A stretch of DNA of 16,117 nucleotides from positions 1 to 16,117 of the forward strand of contig CAWWAF010000082.1 in the NCBI GenBank assembly GCA_963934795.1, written 5' to 3'. Both the position numbers and the translations under genes were made by a program. Numbering within the stretch: position 1 is the first letter of the stretch; every line of letters begins with the position of its first letter. Shown in pieces: positions 1 through 7,141 of this stretch. A model generated the notes under the pieces. The model saw only the letters and a program-made list of their open reading frames with translations. It had not been told where the DNA came from and searched no databases. The stretch is from UBA8438 sp963934795. Lineage in GTDB: Bacteria > Acidobacteriota > Vicinamibacteria > Vicinamibacterales > UBA8438.

Positions 1-585
1 TGGATCGACCGCGATCCGGAGCTCAAGTGCTACCTGCCTGGGATTCCGCGCGCGATGTACATGCCGTACCCGTTTCAAATCGTCCAGGGGACGGACAAGA
101 TCCATATGACATTCGGGTTCTCGAATGCGGCGCGCGTCATTCACATGAACGACGTGACCGGCCCTCCGGACTACACATATATGGGCCACTCGGTCGGCCG
201 GTGGGAGGGAGACACCCTAGTTGTCGAGGTGTCGGAGTTCAACGGCAGGACGTGGTTCGACCGAGCCGGGAATTTCCATAGTGAGGGCCTGAAATTGACG
301 GAGCGCTTCTCGCCGATGTCGGCGGACGCCATCTGGTATGAAGTCACCGTCACGGACCCGGCGACATTTACGGAACCATGGACGATCGCCATGCCGATCT
401 ATCGACGGTTGGAGCCGGGCGCGACGGTGCTGGACTATCCTTGCATCGAGTTTTCCGAAGAGTTCATGTACGGGCACCTGCGTCGGGAGCAATTGGTCCA
501 ACGCTGGGAGGGCGAAACCATGACCGTGGAAATCACACGCAAGATACCGCCGGGGGATGAACTGCACGAGTGGTACCGGCGATAG
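1..585 (+). CDS. Exported protein of the WEGDTLVVE-motif family, 3' part only
   Basis: The gene is cut by the left window edge. Frame 1 is open from base 1 to a TAG stop at 583-585, giving 194 visible residues. It belongs to a family of secreted proteins of unknown function that I associate with Acidobacteriota. The family motif WEGDTLVVE lies at visible residues 68-76, and a second conserved stretch, VTVTDPATFTEPW, follows about 50 residues later. The full-length gene at 5985-6992 has the same two blocks in the same order, so the two are paralogues. The missing N-terminus probably carried a signal peptide, as the paralogue does. The C-terminal part has a second motif-like copy, RWEGETMTVEITR, close to the stop. 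A DUF6152 gene follows 72 bases downstream on the same strand and may be co-transcribed. The family assignment is firm at motif level; the function is unknown. Confidence 0.85.
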   Translation, partial: WIDRDPELKCYLPGIPRAMYMPYPFQIVQGTDKIHMTFGFSNAARVIHMNDVTGPPDYTYMGHSVGRWEGDTLVVEVSEFNGRTWFDRAGNFHSEGLKLTERFSPMSADAIWYEVTVTDPATFTEPWTIAMPIYRRLEPGATVLDYPCIEFSEEFMYGHLRREQLVQRWEGETMTVEITRKIPPGDELHEWYRR

Positions 586-657
586 AGCCAGTCGAGTCAT
601 AGAAACGTGCAGGACAATCAGGCATTCGTCAGACAAGAGCCGGAGGAGACTTCACCC

Positions 658-1119
658 ATGAGAGCAAGGTTAATGATTGCGGGCTTGAGCGCTGTCGCCG
701 GGTTGTGTCTGTGGATGCTGGCCACCGCCGTACCGGCGTCGGCGCATCATGCATTTGCGGCTGAATTCGATGCCGACAGACCCGTAGAATTCAGCGGCAC
801 CGTCACCAAGGTCGAATGGATCAATCCCCATGTGTGGATCCATATCGACGTAAACACGGACGCCGGCGCCACGGAAAATTGGGCGTTCGAAGCGGGCACT
901 CCCAATGTACTGTTTCGACGAGGCTTTACGAGACGGTCTCTCTTGCCAGGAGTCGATGTCTTGGTCGATGGGTATCAGGCGAAGGATGGCACGAACCGAG
1001 CGAACGGTCGTGACATTACCCTGTCCGACGGCACCAAGCTATTTCTCGGATCGTCCGGCACCGGCGCTCCGTGGGAACTCGCGCGACCCGGAGTGGACAC
1101 TTCAGACCCGGGTCGGTAA
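658..1119 (+). CDS. DUF6152 family exported protein
   Basis: This is a 153-residue secreted protein. I chose the ATG at 658 because GGAGGAG at 642-648 sits 9 bases upstream and the protein then opens with a proper signal peptide (basic MRAR, a hydrophobic run, and a likely cleavage after ASA at the HHAFAAEFD block). A GTG at 607 in the same frame would add 17 polar residues and hide the signal. Hallmarks of DUF6152 are the HH pair at the mature N-terminus followed by AEFD, then VEWINPHVWIHIDV in the core and a closing GTKLFLG block. The family has no established function; it is probably a small periplasmic beta-rich protein, and the His-rich start could bind metal (inference). It follows the WEGDTLVVE gene by 72 bases on the same strand, a pairing that could be an operon. 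Confidence 0.88.
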   Translation: MRARLMIAGLSAVAGLCLWMLATAVPASAHHAFAAEFDADRPVEFSGTVTKVEWINPHVWIHIDVNTDAGATENWAFEAGTPNVLFRRGFTRRSLLPGVDVLVDGYQAKDGTNRANGRDITLSDGTKLFLGSSGTGAPWELARPGVDTSDPGR

Positions 1120-1215
1120 TCGACGACGTGGCGGTGGCCGAGCCTTGGACTGACCCTTGAAAAATGAGTTCGGGTACATTGCCGAAGAGGAGTATGGCCT
1201 CGCCTCCCTCGCTCT

Positions 1216-1395
1216 CGCAGCTGCATCGAGTCGGTGAACAGGCTTGGGCGCGATAGCAGCTGGTCGGCAGAGCGACTCACCGTAGCCACCTAGTCGGATC
1301 TGGGCGCACGCGAACCCTTGGTCGCCGGGCGCGGCATGTCTCACGTTCTTGCCAACCGATTCGATTTCACCGGCCAATAGCCGCCCCAGTCTAAA
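1216..1395 (-). pseudogene. Decayed fragment of a zinc-type alcohol dehydrogenase/quinone reductase (MDR family)
   Basis: Reading the minus strand from 1395, the translation contains LLAGEIESVGKNVRHAAPGDQ, then GGYGESLCRP and IAPKP. This matches the GroES-like catalytic domain of medium-chain reductases: the AGEIESVGK...PGD turn, the G(A/G)YAE strand and the APKPANL segment before the EEAAA helix. Only about 60 residues are recognisable. Upstream the fragment runs into the stop of the DinB-like gene at 1397. Downstream the similarity stops after LDAAA, and a few residues expected between CRP and IAPKP seem to be missing. There is no credible start, signal or cofactor-binding domain, so this is a gene remnant. 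Identification rests on recalled family consensus, not alignment. Confidence 0.6.
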
Positions 1396-1396
1396 C

Positions 1397-1882
1397 CTAG
1401 CGCGCAGACCAGACCTTCAGTGCTTGTCGCAGCGCGACAAGCTGGGCTGCGTGATACCCGTTATGGTCGAGCAGAATGAGCGCCGCCCGTAGCGCGTGAT
1501 GCTGTTCCTTTTCCGCCGTTGGGACCCTCGCATAAAGATCGCGGGCTGGGTCTTCGACGATCCGCGCCATCTGCTCGGTGGCCTCGATGAGCCGACGGCC
1601 GCTTTCCGACCATTTCTCCGTCGACGGTGGACCCGGGGTCTCCGGCCAATAGCCGTCAGGCCAGTCTCTCGCCTGATACGCCGGATCGTCGCAATAGGCG
1701 ACGAGGTCTTCCGCGGCCAGCCGCATATGCTCGACCTGCTGCCAAGCGGTATGCTCGTGGCCGGCGGCCCTGCGGCCCGCAAGCGCCGCCGGGAAATGCT
1801 CCAGGGCCGCCGCAAGTCCGGCGTGGGCTTGGCTCTGACGAAGCTGCCGCGCGATGGTCTCTCGCAGTTCCAGTCTGTGCAT
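1397..1882 (-). CDS. DinB-like (DinB/YfiT four-helix) putative metalloenzyme
   Basis: This is a 161-residue, mostly helical cytoplasmic protein with no signal peptide. It shows the DinB/YfiT superfamily layout: a His at residue 52 within the helix WQQVEHMRLAAEDLVAY and an HxxxH pair at residues 140 and 144 in LLDHNGYHAAQL. These three positions form the usual metal site of the fold. Known relatives include metal-dependent thiol S-transferases (bacillithiol and mycothiol types) and many uncharacterised proteins, so the substrate cannot be named. ATG at 1882 was chosen; two GTG codons lie directly upstream in frame (1888 and 1885), and no strong ribosome-binding site separates the options. The gene is transcribed away from the cytochrome gene at 2055 and ends against the dehydrogenase remnant. 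Fold assignment is good; function is open. Confidence 0.78.
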   Translation of the reverse strand: MHRLELRETIARQLRQSQAHAGLAAALEHFPAALAGRRAAGHEHTAWQQVEHMRLAAEDLVAYCDDPAYQARDWPDGYWPETPGPPSTEKWSESGRRLIEATEQMARIVEDPARDLYARVPTAEKEQHHALRAALILLDHNGYHAAQLVALRQALKVWSAR

Positions 1883-2012
1883 CACCACAGATTACTCGCC
1901 CGAGACCAAGATTGGACGTTGACCGCAATCGTCGTGCCCGGAGGGGTCACGTCCGCACGGTTGGCAGCGCTCTGTGAGAGACTGCTGCTATGGCCTCGGT
2001 ACGCGTTGGCCG

Positions 2013-2033
2013 CGGCACCCGTTCAGAGTGCCG
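2013..2033. repeat. Short inverted repeat in the leader of the cytochrome gene
   Basis: CGGCAC at 2013-2018 pairs with GTGCCG at 2028-2033 across a 9-base loop, ending 12 bases before the AGGAGG ribosome-binding site. It could be a small mRNA hairpin or an operator half-site pair. A 6-bp stem is expected by chance in GC-rich DNA, so this is weak. Confidence 0.25.
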
Positions 2034-2054
2034 GAACACATTGCAGGAGGGGTC

Positions 2055-3005
2055 ATGCACCACGCGGTTTCCCGCTCGGTGGTAACTCTGTGCGTCATCG
2101 CGCTCACACTAGCCAGCTTGAGCGCACAGCGATTCAAACCAGCTGAGGGCATGCCGGAAACCGCGTCTCAATACGCTCGCCTGGTCGAGCCCGAGCTCGG
2201 CGCCGTGCCCGCGGTCGATTGTGGCGAGGGGGTGCGAGTGCCGGTCCACGTCGACGGGGTCGAGGTCTTCGAAGACCAGGCGCGATTCGCGTGCGACAAC
2301 TCCGACTTCAGAGGCGGTTGCAACGTCGGCTCACGAGTGGGCCGAGTCGCAGGCCAGGACCCGACCGGCGCGCCGATGTCGGAGGTCGTGTGGGTCTACT
2401 TCTGTCGGTCGTCGGGCGTCGAGCGGTTCGAGCAAGGAATCGTCTCGGTTCAAATGATCGGACACAACCGTCAGACGGGCGCCACCGCCTTCTTTGAGGC
2501 GCCTGATGCGGACCCAAGCCGACCGAATCCGCAGCCGGACCTCCTCCGCTTGAACGAGAACGGCGTCCTAGCCGGCGAACTCCCTGGCCCGGACGACCCG
2601 GGCTTCGACGCCGCCTTCATGCCACCGCCCATTCAATGCTCGCACTGCCACCAGGCGGACCCGTTTATCCACGACCCCTGGATCGATGGAGCGCGACTGC
2701 CGGACGACCCGAGCCAGCCGGTCATTCCGGAACTCGGTGGACCCAACTCCCCGTACTTCATCGTCGGTGGCGAAGACTGGGACCGCCGCACGGTCCACAT
2801 CGAGGGCAACGGCTGCACCACCTGCCACCGTGCACCCGACCCCACAAGGTATCTGAATCCAGATGCCTACCACGTCAACGACTTTATGCCGCCGCACGCA
2901 CCGGGCACGCTGACCGCGGACTACGCCGCGATCCGCGCGTGCTACGACGACGGTCCGGACGCGACGCCCGGGTGCAACTGGGTCGAGCCGCCTACCGCGC
3001 GGTGA
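2055..3005 (+). CDS. Secreted diheme c-type cytochrome, uncharacterised family
   Basis: The protein has 316 residues and is periplasmic or secreted. The ATG at 2055 is preceded by AGGAGGGG at spacing 4-5 and gives a clean signal peptide with predicted cleavage after Ala24 (LSA|QRF). Two covalent haem-attachment motifs are present: CSHCH at residues 195-199 and CTTCH at 254-258. The first follows a proline-rich PPPIQ lead-in and the second lies in a GNGCTTCHRAPDPTRYLNP context. The about 190 residues before the first haem form a separate domain with at least four cysteines (VDCGEG, FACDNSD, GGCNV, YFCRSS) that could form disulfides; I do not recognise this domain. Two more cysteines (ACYDD, GCNW) close the protein. 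The MPPH stretch near residue 280 offers possible axial Met or His ligands. The role is presumably electron transfer or a haem oxidoreductase; the partner is unknown. The VOC gene follows after 101 bases. Confidence 0.85.
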   Translation: MHHAVSRSVVTLCVIALTLASLSAQRFKPAEGMPETASQYARLVEPELGAVPAVDCGEGVRVPVHVDGVEVFEDQARFACDNSDFRGGCNVGSRVGRVAGQDPTGAPMSEVVWVYFCRSSGVERFEQGIVSVQMIGHNRQTGATAFFEAPDADPSRPNPQPDLLRLNENGVLAGELPGPDDPGFDAAFMPPPIQCSHCHQADPFIHDPWIDGARLPDDPSQPVIPELGGPNSPYFIVGGEDWDRRTVHIEGNGCTTCHRAPDPTRYLNPDAYHVNDFMPPHAPGTLTADYAAIRACYDDGPDATPGCNWVEPPTAR

Positions 3006-3083
3006 TGTGGACAGTCTGTGCATGCATCGAATCTCTAAGTACGGCGCTCGAAGTCTGTCGAAATCTTGGTCCTATCATGAGGT

Positions 3084-3095
3084 GCGCATATGCGC
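3084..3095. promoter_or_regulatory. 12-bp perfect palindrome abutting the VOC gene's ribosome-binding site
   Basis: GCGCATATGCGC is a perfect palindrome that ends one base before the GAGGAG Shine-Dalgarno at 3096-3101 and 11 bases before the ATG at 3107. A -10-like TATCAT lies at 3073-3078 just upstream, without a convincing -35. The position suits an operator over the transcription start or an RNA hairpin masking the ribosome site. No regulator gene is next to it. The regulatory role is inferred. Confidence 0.4.
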
Positions 3096-3106
3096 GAGGA
3101 GATTCA

Positions 3107-3919
3107 ATGATTTATCGACACGCTCGATACGTAACACTGGTGCTCACCATCTCCGCGCTTGCGCTTGCGGCTGATGCTTCGGCGCAGGGCGCGACGTCAC
3201 CCCACACCGTTACTACGACGAAATTCACCATCGACGACGCCCGCATTAGCAAGACGTTCTACGAGGACCTGGTAGGCCTGCCGGAGCTTCGTCGCTTCGT
3301 CGACGAGGGGCGGCTGATAGAACCGTTCATGGGATGGTCCGAGAACGGTCGCATGGGTCTGCTGGCGTATACCGAGAAGGAAACGGTGCAGAAGAGCCCC
3401 TACCCGATCTCTGTCGTCTTCTTGCCCGACCTGGACGACGTGGCCGCGCGGTTCGGGGCGGCAGGGGAACCTTTTCAGGAATTCTCGGGGGAGGCCACTA
3501 GCGGAGTCCGGCTGGCCATGGTGACCGACCCGAGTGGGAACGTCATCGAGTTGGTGGAGCGGGAAGGGCCACCGGCGGTGGGCGGCGCCAGGCTCATCGT
3601 CGAGGACCGAGCTGCCGCCGAGGAATTCTTCGTGCGGATCTTCGGCGCTGAACCAGGAGATCGGATCGAAACAGACACCTTCGACGAGGTGTTCATGGAC
3701 GTCGGGGAGGGCATGTTCGTCGCCCTGTTCGAGCCGAAGGGCGTCGCGTCCCTGGCCAAGAGCGAGAACCCGGTGGTGGCCATCTACTCGACAGAGTTCG
3801 ACACCGTTCTCGAACGGGTCAAGGCCGGTGGTCTGCGCGTTCGGGAACGCAGCGAGCGGATGTTCCTGGCTGACGATCCCTCGGGGAACGTGGTCGAGGT
3901 CGTCCGACAGACGCCCTAG
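3107..3919 (+). CDS. Exported two-domain VOC (glyoxalase/bleomycin-resistance fold) protein
   Basis: The 270-residue protein has a signal peptide with predicted cleavage after Ala26 (ASA|QGA); the ATG at 3107 has GAGGAG 5 bases upstream. Two tandem VOC modules follow, roughly residues 35-150 and 155-268. Each ends in the typical strand: DPSGNVIE at 141-148 and DPSGNVVE at 257-264, and Glu148 and Glu264 occupy the usual metal-ligand positions. The first strands, TTTKFTIDD and ARLIVED, lack the His or Gln normally found where VOC enzymes bind metal, so metal-dependent catalysis is doubtful. Most VOC enzymes (glyoxalase I, extradiol dioxygenases) are cytoplasmic, so export is unusual. It may bind a small ligand in the periplasm (inference). 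It follows the cytochrome by 101 bases and converges with the PQQ dehydrogenase. Confidence 0.85.
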   Translation: MIYRHARYVTLVLTISALALAADASAQGATSPHTVTTTKFTIDDARISKTFYEDLVGLPELRRFVDEGRLIEPFMGWSENGRMGLLAYTEKETVQKSPYPISVVFLPDLDDVAARFGAAGEPFQEFSGEATSGVRLAMVTDPSGNVIELVEREGPPAVGGARLIVEDRAAAEEFFVRIFGAEPGDRIETDTFDEVFMDVGEGMFVALFEPKGVASLAKSENPVVAIYSTEFDTVLERVKAGGLRVRERSERMFLADDPSGNVVEVVRQTP

Positions 3920-3934
3920 CCGAAGACAGCGGGA

Positions 3935-3958
3935 GCGGTCGTCAACCGCGCCGACCGC
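3935..3958. terminator. Stem-loop between the convergent VOC and PQQ dehydrogenase genes
   Basis: GCGGTCG at 3935-3941 pairs perfectly with CGACCGC at 3952-3958 around a 10-base loop. It fills the 54-base gap between the two stop codons, where a bidirectional terminator is expected. There is no T-tract on either side, so it is not a classical intrinsic terminator. Confidence 0.4.
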
Positions 3959-3973
3959 GCCCACCGACCCGGC

Positions 3974-5770
3974 TCATTCCGGCAACGCGAACACGAACAG
4001 ATTATTGCCCGAGCTGGGTCGTAGCTCCGGCGTCAACCCCATGAAGTGCGAGGCCGTACCGCCGCTGCCGGTGCCAACCGCCACATACTGCCGCCCGTCG
4101 ACCGCAAAACTGATCGGGAAGCCGCTGACCGGCGACCCGAGATTGATCTCCCACAGCACGTCGCCCGTCACCTGATCGAAGGCACGGAAGCGGCCGTTGA
4201 CGTCGCCACCGAACAGCAGCCCACCGCCGGTCGCCACCAGCGACATCGTGGCCGCGCGCTGTTCGAAGAGCCACTCTGTGGCGCCGGTCTCAGCCGAGAT
4301 CGCCCGCACGGTGCCGACGTTGTCGGTACCGGGCGCGATCTGATGCCGGTAGGCGATCGCGTAGGTGTCCGCGCGGCTCTCGTTGGGATCGTTCGGCCGG
4401 GTCCTGTCGAACTGGGTGGTCGCCATCATACGTGCGCAGGTATTCCGTAGCGGCATGTACATGGTGTTCGTCAGCGGGCTGTAGGCCCCCGCCTCCCAGT
4501 CCTTCCCGCCGTTCCAGGTCGGACAGGTGAAGACCTCTTGCCCTTGCTGCGTGAAGACCACCTCGGGGTTGGTCGTGACCACACCGGTGGCGCCATCGAT
4601 GCCGCTGATGACGTTCTGCGTGACCGTCGGCGTCGCCCACAGAAACTCGCCGGTCTCCCGGTCGAGCGTGTAGACCACGCCCGTCTTGCCGGGGATGCCG
4701 GTCATGACCTTTCGCACTTCGCCGGGCTGCAGTCTCGGATTGATCCAGCTAACCTCGGACGGGTCTGGCGCCACCGCGGTATCGACCAGGATCCGCTCGA
4801 ACGGATGGTCGAGATCCCAGTGGTCGTTCAGGTGCTGGTAGTGCCAGCGAATCTCGCCGGTGTCCACGTCCAGCGCGAGCGTGGAGGCGTGATACAGATG
4901 CGTGTTCTCCACGCCGCCGAGCAGGAACTTGGGCGCCGGCGAGGTGACCGAGGTGCCCTGATAGATCAATCCCAGTTCCGGATCGTAGCTGGCCGGCATC
5001 CAACTACCGACATGGATCCGCTCCTCGTAGGGCACGTCGCCCCAGGTCTCATCGCCCGGCTCGCCTGGAAGCGCCACAGTACTGCGACGCCAGACTTCTT
5101 CACCGGTGCGGGCATCGTGCGCGATGACCACACAGGTCTCCGGTCCCCCCTTGGGGCGGCAACTCCGGCCTGAGATCATCTTGCCGTCGGCGATGATCGG
5201 CCCGGCACTGTGGCCGGCCGGGTTCACCCGATAGTCGAAAATCTTGGTCTCCCACACCACCTCTCCGGTCGTGGCGTCGAGCCCGATGGCGAAGTCGTCG
5301 TCGGTCGTGTTGACGATGAGCCGGTCATAGATCGCCACATTCCGGTTGGTGCGGGCATTGCCACCGACCATGTCGTAGACATCGTCTGGGAGGTCGCGCC
5401 GATAGGACCACTGCAGGTCTCCGGTCACCGCGTCGATGGCCTCGATGGCGTCGTCCGATTGCGGCATGTAGAGCACCCCGTCGTAGACCAATGGTGTCCC
5501 CTCCTGCCGCCCCGTCGCCAGCCCCCTGGTCCAGACCATTCGGAGGTCTCCCACGTTCTGGCGGTCGATCTGGTCAAGTGGGCTGTATCCCCAGCCATCG
5601 GTCGTCCGTCGCCAGGTGAGCCAGTCCTCATCGTCCGGGTTCTGCAGCATCGCGTCGGTGACCGGGACAAACTCGCTGCGCTGTTGCGCGAGCACCGGCG
5701 AGGCACTCAGCGCGATGAGCATCGCACTGGCCAGAAGAACGGTGGGATGAGCCACGCTATCGAATCGCAT
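3974..5770 (-). CDS. PQQ-dependent dehydrogenase, soluble periplasmic quinoprotein
   Basis: The 598-residue protein is an eight-bladed-propeller quinoprotein of the methanol/ethanol dehydrogenase superfamily. The ATG at 5770 is chosen because GGAG (plus-strand CTCC at 5779-5782) lies 8 bases upstream; the in-frame GTG at 5779 overlaps that site. A signal peptide ends after Ala28 (VLA|QQR). At least seven blade-closing 'tryptophan docking' copies are visible, such as AIDAVTGDLQW, GLDATTGEVVW, ALDVDTGEIRW, TLDRETGEFLW and AFDQVTGDVLW. The block LNDHWDLDHPFE aligns with the family's HDxWDxD region and should carry the catalytic Asp. There is no CxxCH motif, so unlike quinohaemoproteins it needs an external electron acceptor. 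The adjacent-Cys disulfide of methanol dehydrogenase is absent; two spaced cysteines (RSC, ETC) are found instead. The substrate, probably an alcohol or aldehyde, is unknown. No PQQ synthesis genes are in the window. Confidence 0.93.
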   Translation of the reverse strand: MRFDSVAHPTVLLASAMLIALSASPVLAQQRSEFVPVTDAMLQNPDDEDWLTWRRTTDGWGYSPLDQIDRQNVGDLRMVWTRGLATGRQEGTPLVYDGVLYMPQSDDAIEAIDAVTGDLQWSYRRDLPDDVYDMVGGNARTNRNVAIYDRLIVNTTDDDFAIGLDATTGEVVWETKIFDYRVNPAGHSAGPIIADGKMISGRSCRPKGGPETCVVIAHDARTGEEVWRRSTVALPGEPGDETWGDVPYEERIHVGSWMPASYDPELGLIYQGTSVTSPAPKFLLGGVENTHLYHASTLALDVDTGEIRWHYQHLNDHWDLDHPFERILVDTAVAPDPSEVSWINPRLQPGEVRKVMTGIPGKTGVVYTLDRETGEFLWATPTVTQNVISGIDGATGVVTTNPEVVFTQQGQEVFTCPTWNGGKDWEAGAYSPLTNTMYMPLRNTCARMMATTQFDRTRPNDPNESRADTYAIAYRHQIAPGTDNVGTVRAISAETGATEWLFEQRAATMSLVATGGGLLFGGDVNGRFRAFDQVTGDVLWEINLGSPVSGFPISFAVDGRQYVAVGTGSGGTASHFMGLTPELRPSSGNNLFVFALPE

Positions 5771-5864
5771 CTGTTTCACTCCGTTTGAGGAACGCCGATC
5801 TACCCGCGGCAGCCAGCCGGGACCGTCGGCACACGAGCGTCATCGGACTTGCCCGGTTGTCTGG

Positions 5865-5870
5865 ATTATA
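5865..5870 (-). promoter_or_regulatory. Candidate -10 box for the PQQ dehydrogenase
   Basis: The minus strand reads TATAAT here, a perfect sigma-70 -10 hexamer, 94 bases upstream of the ATG at 5770 and inside the 214-base divergent gap. No good -35 hexamer is seen at 16-18 bases, so the call rests on the -10 alone. Confidence 0.3.
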
Positions 5871-5916
5871 GTGGCAGGGTCGGGCTCACGGGCAGACCCG
5901 TAGATGCCGACGGACC

Positions 5917-5944
5917 TTGCGCCACGTAGGAAGCACGCTAGAAT
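5917..5944 (+). promoter_or_regulatory. Candidate promoter of the WEGDTLVVE gene
   Basis: TTGCGC at 5917-5922 and TAGAAT at 5939-5944 are spaced by 16 bases. Transcription would begin near 5951, leaving a leader of about 35 bases that contains the AAGGAGAG ribosome site at 5973-5980. The -35 matches consensus only in TTG. Confidence 0.38.
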
Positions 5945-5984
5945 TCGCTGGAGCACGTACGCAACAGGCTCCAAGGAGAGTGCA

Positions 5985-6992
5985 ATGTTCGAACGAACCA
6001 CCGCCGTCCTGCTGGCCACTGCCGCGGTTGCGGTTCCCGGTGTGGCACAGGCGCAGACCGCGCCACGTACCGAGTGGGGTGCGCCGGACCTGCGTGGAGC
6101 CTGGAGCAACGCGACTCTGACGCCGTTCCAGCGTCCAGAGGCGCTCGAAGCACAGGAATTTCTGACCGAGGAGGAAGCGGCGACGATCGCCCAGCGGAGG
6201 GTCGACCAGGACACCGAGTTGGCCGCGCGAAGCGCGTCCCGTACGTCGGCTGACCCGAACGGCAGCGTTGACCGCGGCGTCGACGGTGCTCCCGGGTCCT
6301 ACAACAATTTCTGGATGGAACGGGGCACCTCGGTGGGACCAGACCGACGAACCTCCATCATCACGAACCCCGCGAACGGGCGGCTGCCGGACGTCTCGGC
6401 CGGCATGCGCGAATGGATGGCATCGGATGAAGCACGCTACCTCGCCGACGTCCGGGGCGGACGTCAGCCGCTGGCGCACTACGACCAATTGGATCTCGGC
6501 GACCGGTGCATCTGGTATCGCGGCGTCCCCTCGTTTCCAACGGCGTACAACAACAACTACCAAATTTTCCAGACGCCCGACGTCGTCGCCATCGTGCAGG
6601 AGCACATCCACGATGTGCGTGTCATCCATCTGGATGGCCGACCCAACATCCCCGACTCAGTCCGCCAGTACGGTGGCGATGCGCGCGGCCACTGGGAGGG
6701 CGACACGCTCGTGGTCGAGACCACGCACTTCAACGAGCACGCCTTCATCCGCAACTTCGCCCCCACCCTGAGCCAGGCGCTGCACGTAGTGGAGCGGTTC
6801 ACGCGTGTCGACGAGCACAACGTCGGCTACGAGTTCACCGTGACAGACCCCAACACGTGGAGCCAACCCTGGGGCGGCTCGCTCCCCATGACCCCCAGCA
6901 CCGGGCCGATGTTCGAGTACGCCTGCCACGAAGGCAACTACGGCATGACCAACATGCTGGCCGGATCGCGGATGGAAGAAGCCGGCAAGTAG
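5985..6992 (+). CDS. Exported protein of the WEGDTLVVE-motif family, full length
   Basis: This 335-residue protein has a signal peptide cleaved after Ala23 (AQA|QTA). The ATG at 5985 follows AAGGAGAG (5973-5980). The mature protein opens with a block containing APDLRGAWSN, a 'TPDLSGVWSN-like' start I associate with this family. It continues through a Tyr/Asn-rich middle (YNNNYQIFQ near residue 190) and carries WEGDTLVVE at 237-245, then YEFTVTDPNTWSQPW. The C-terminal CHEGNYGM ends close to the stop. The 5' partial gene at 1-585 has the same C-terminal plan. No catalytic motif is known; the protein is probably a beta-rich periplasmic or surface protein (inference). The TonB receptor starts 149 bases downstream on the same strand, so the two may share a transcript. 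Confidence 0.88.
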   Translation: MFERTTAVLLATAAVAVPGVAQAQTAPRTEWGAPDLRGAWSNATLTPFQRPEALEAQEFLTEEEAATIAQRRVDQDTELAARSASRTSADPNGSVDRGVDGAPGSYNNFWMERGTSVGPDRRTSIITNPANGRLPDVSAGMREWMASDEARYLADVRGGRQPLAHYDQLDLGDRCIWYRGVPSFPTAYNNNYQIFQTPDVVAIVQEHIHDVRVIHLDGRPNIPDSVRQYGGDARGHWEGDTLVVETTHFNEHAFIRNFAPTLSQALHVVERFTRVDEHNVGYEFTVTDPNTWSQPWGGSLPMTPSTGPMFEYACHEGNYGMTNMLAGSRMEEAGK

Positions 6993-7141
6993 CGGCCCCG
7001 GAACGACGGTCATTCAAGACAGGACGCCACCTCCGGCGCCATGGTCACGTTGAGCGTGACGATGACAACGTTCGCGATCACGAACCGGCCACCAGTCCTG
7101 ATCAGGCTACGGTTCTGCGAGGGTTCGGGGTTCGAGTCGAC

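Noticed and set aside
2636..3106. An open frame running from inside the cytochrome gene into the VOC gene, suggesting a longer or fused VOC protein
   Set aside because: The upstream part is an out-of-frame reading of the cytochrome gene. The ATG at 3107 has a good ribosome site and begins a clear signal peptide.
3197..3964. A 255-codon open frame antisense to the VOC gene
   Set aside because: It is a shadow caused by GC-biased codon use. The opposite strand encodes a recognisable two-domain VOC protein with conserved motifs.
6993..7141. A cobalamin riboswitch upstream of the TonB receptor
   Set aside because: I could not find the conserved B12-box or a pairing architecture in the 149 bases. 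Only a 6-bp hairpin at 7044-7060 (GTCACG/CGTGAC) is present.
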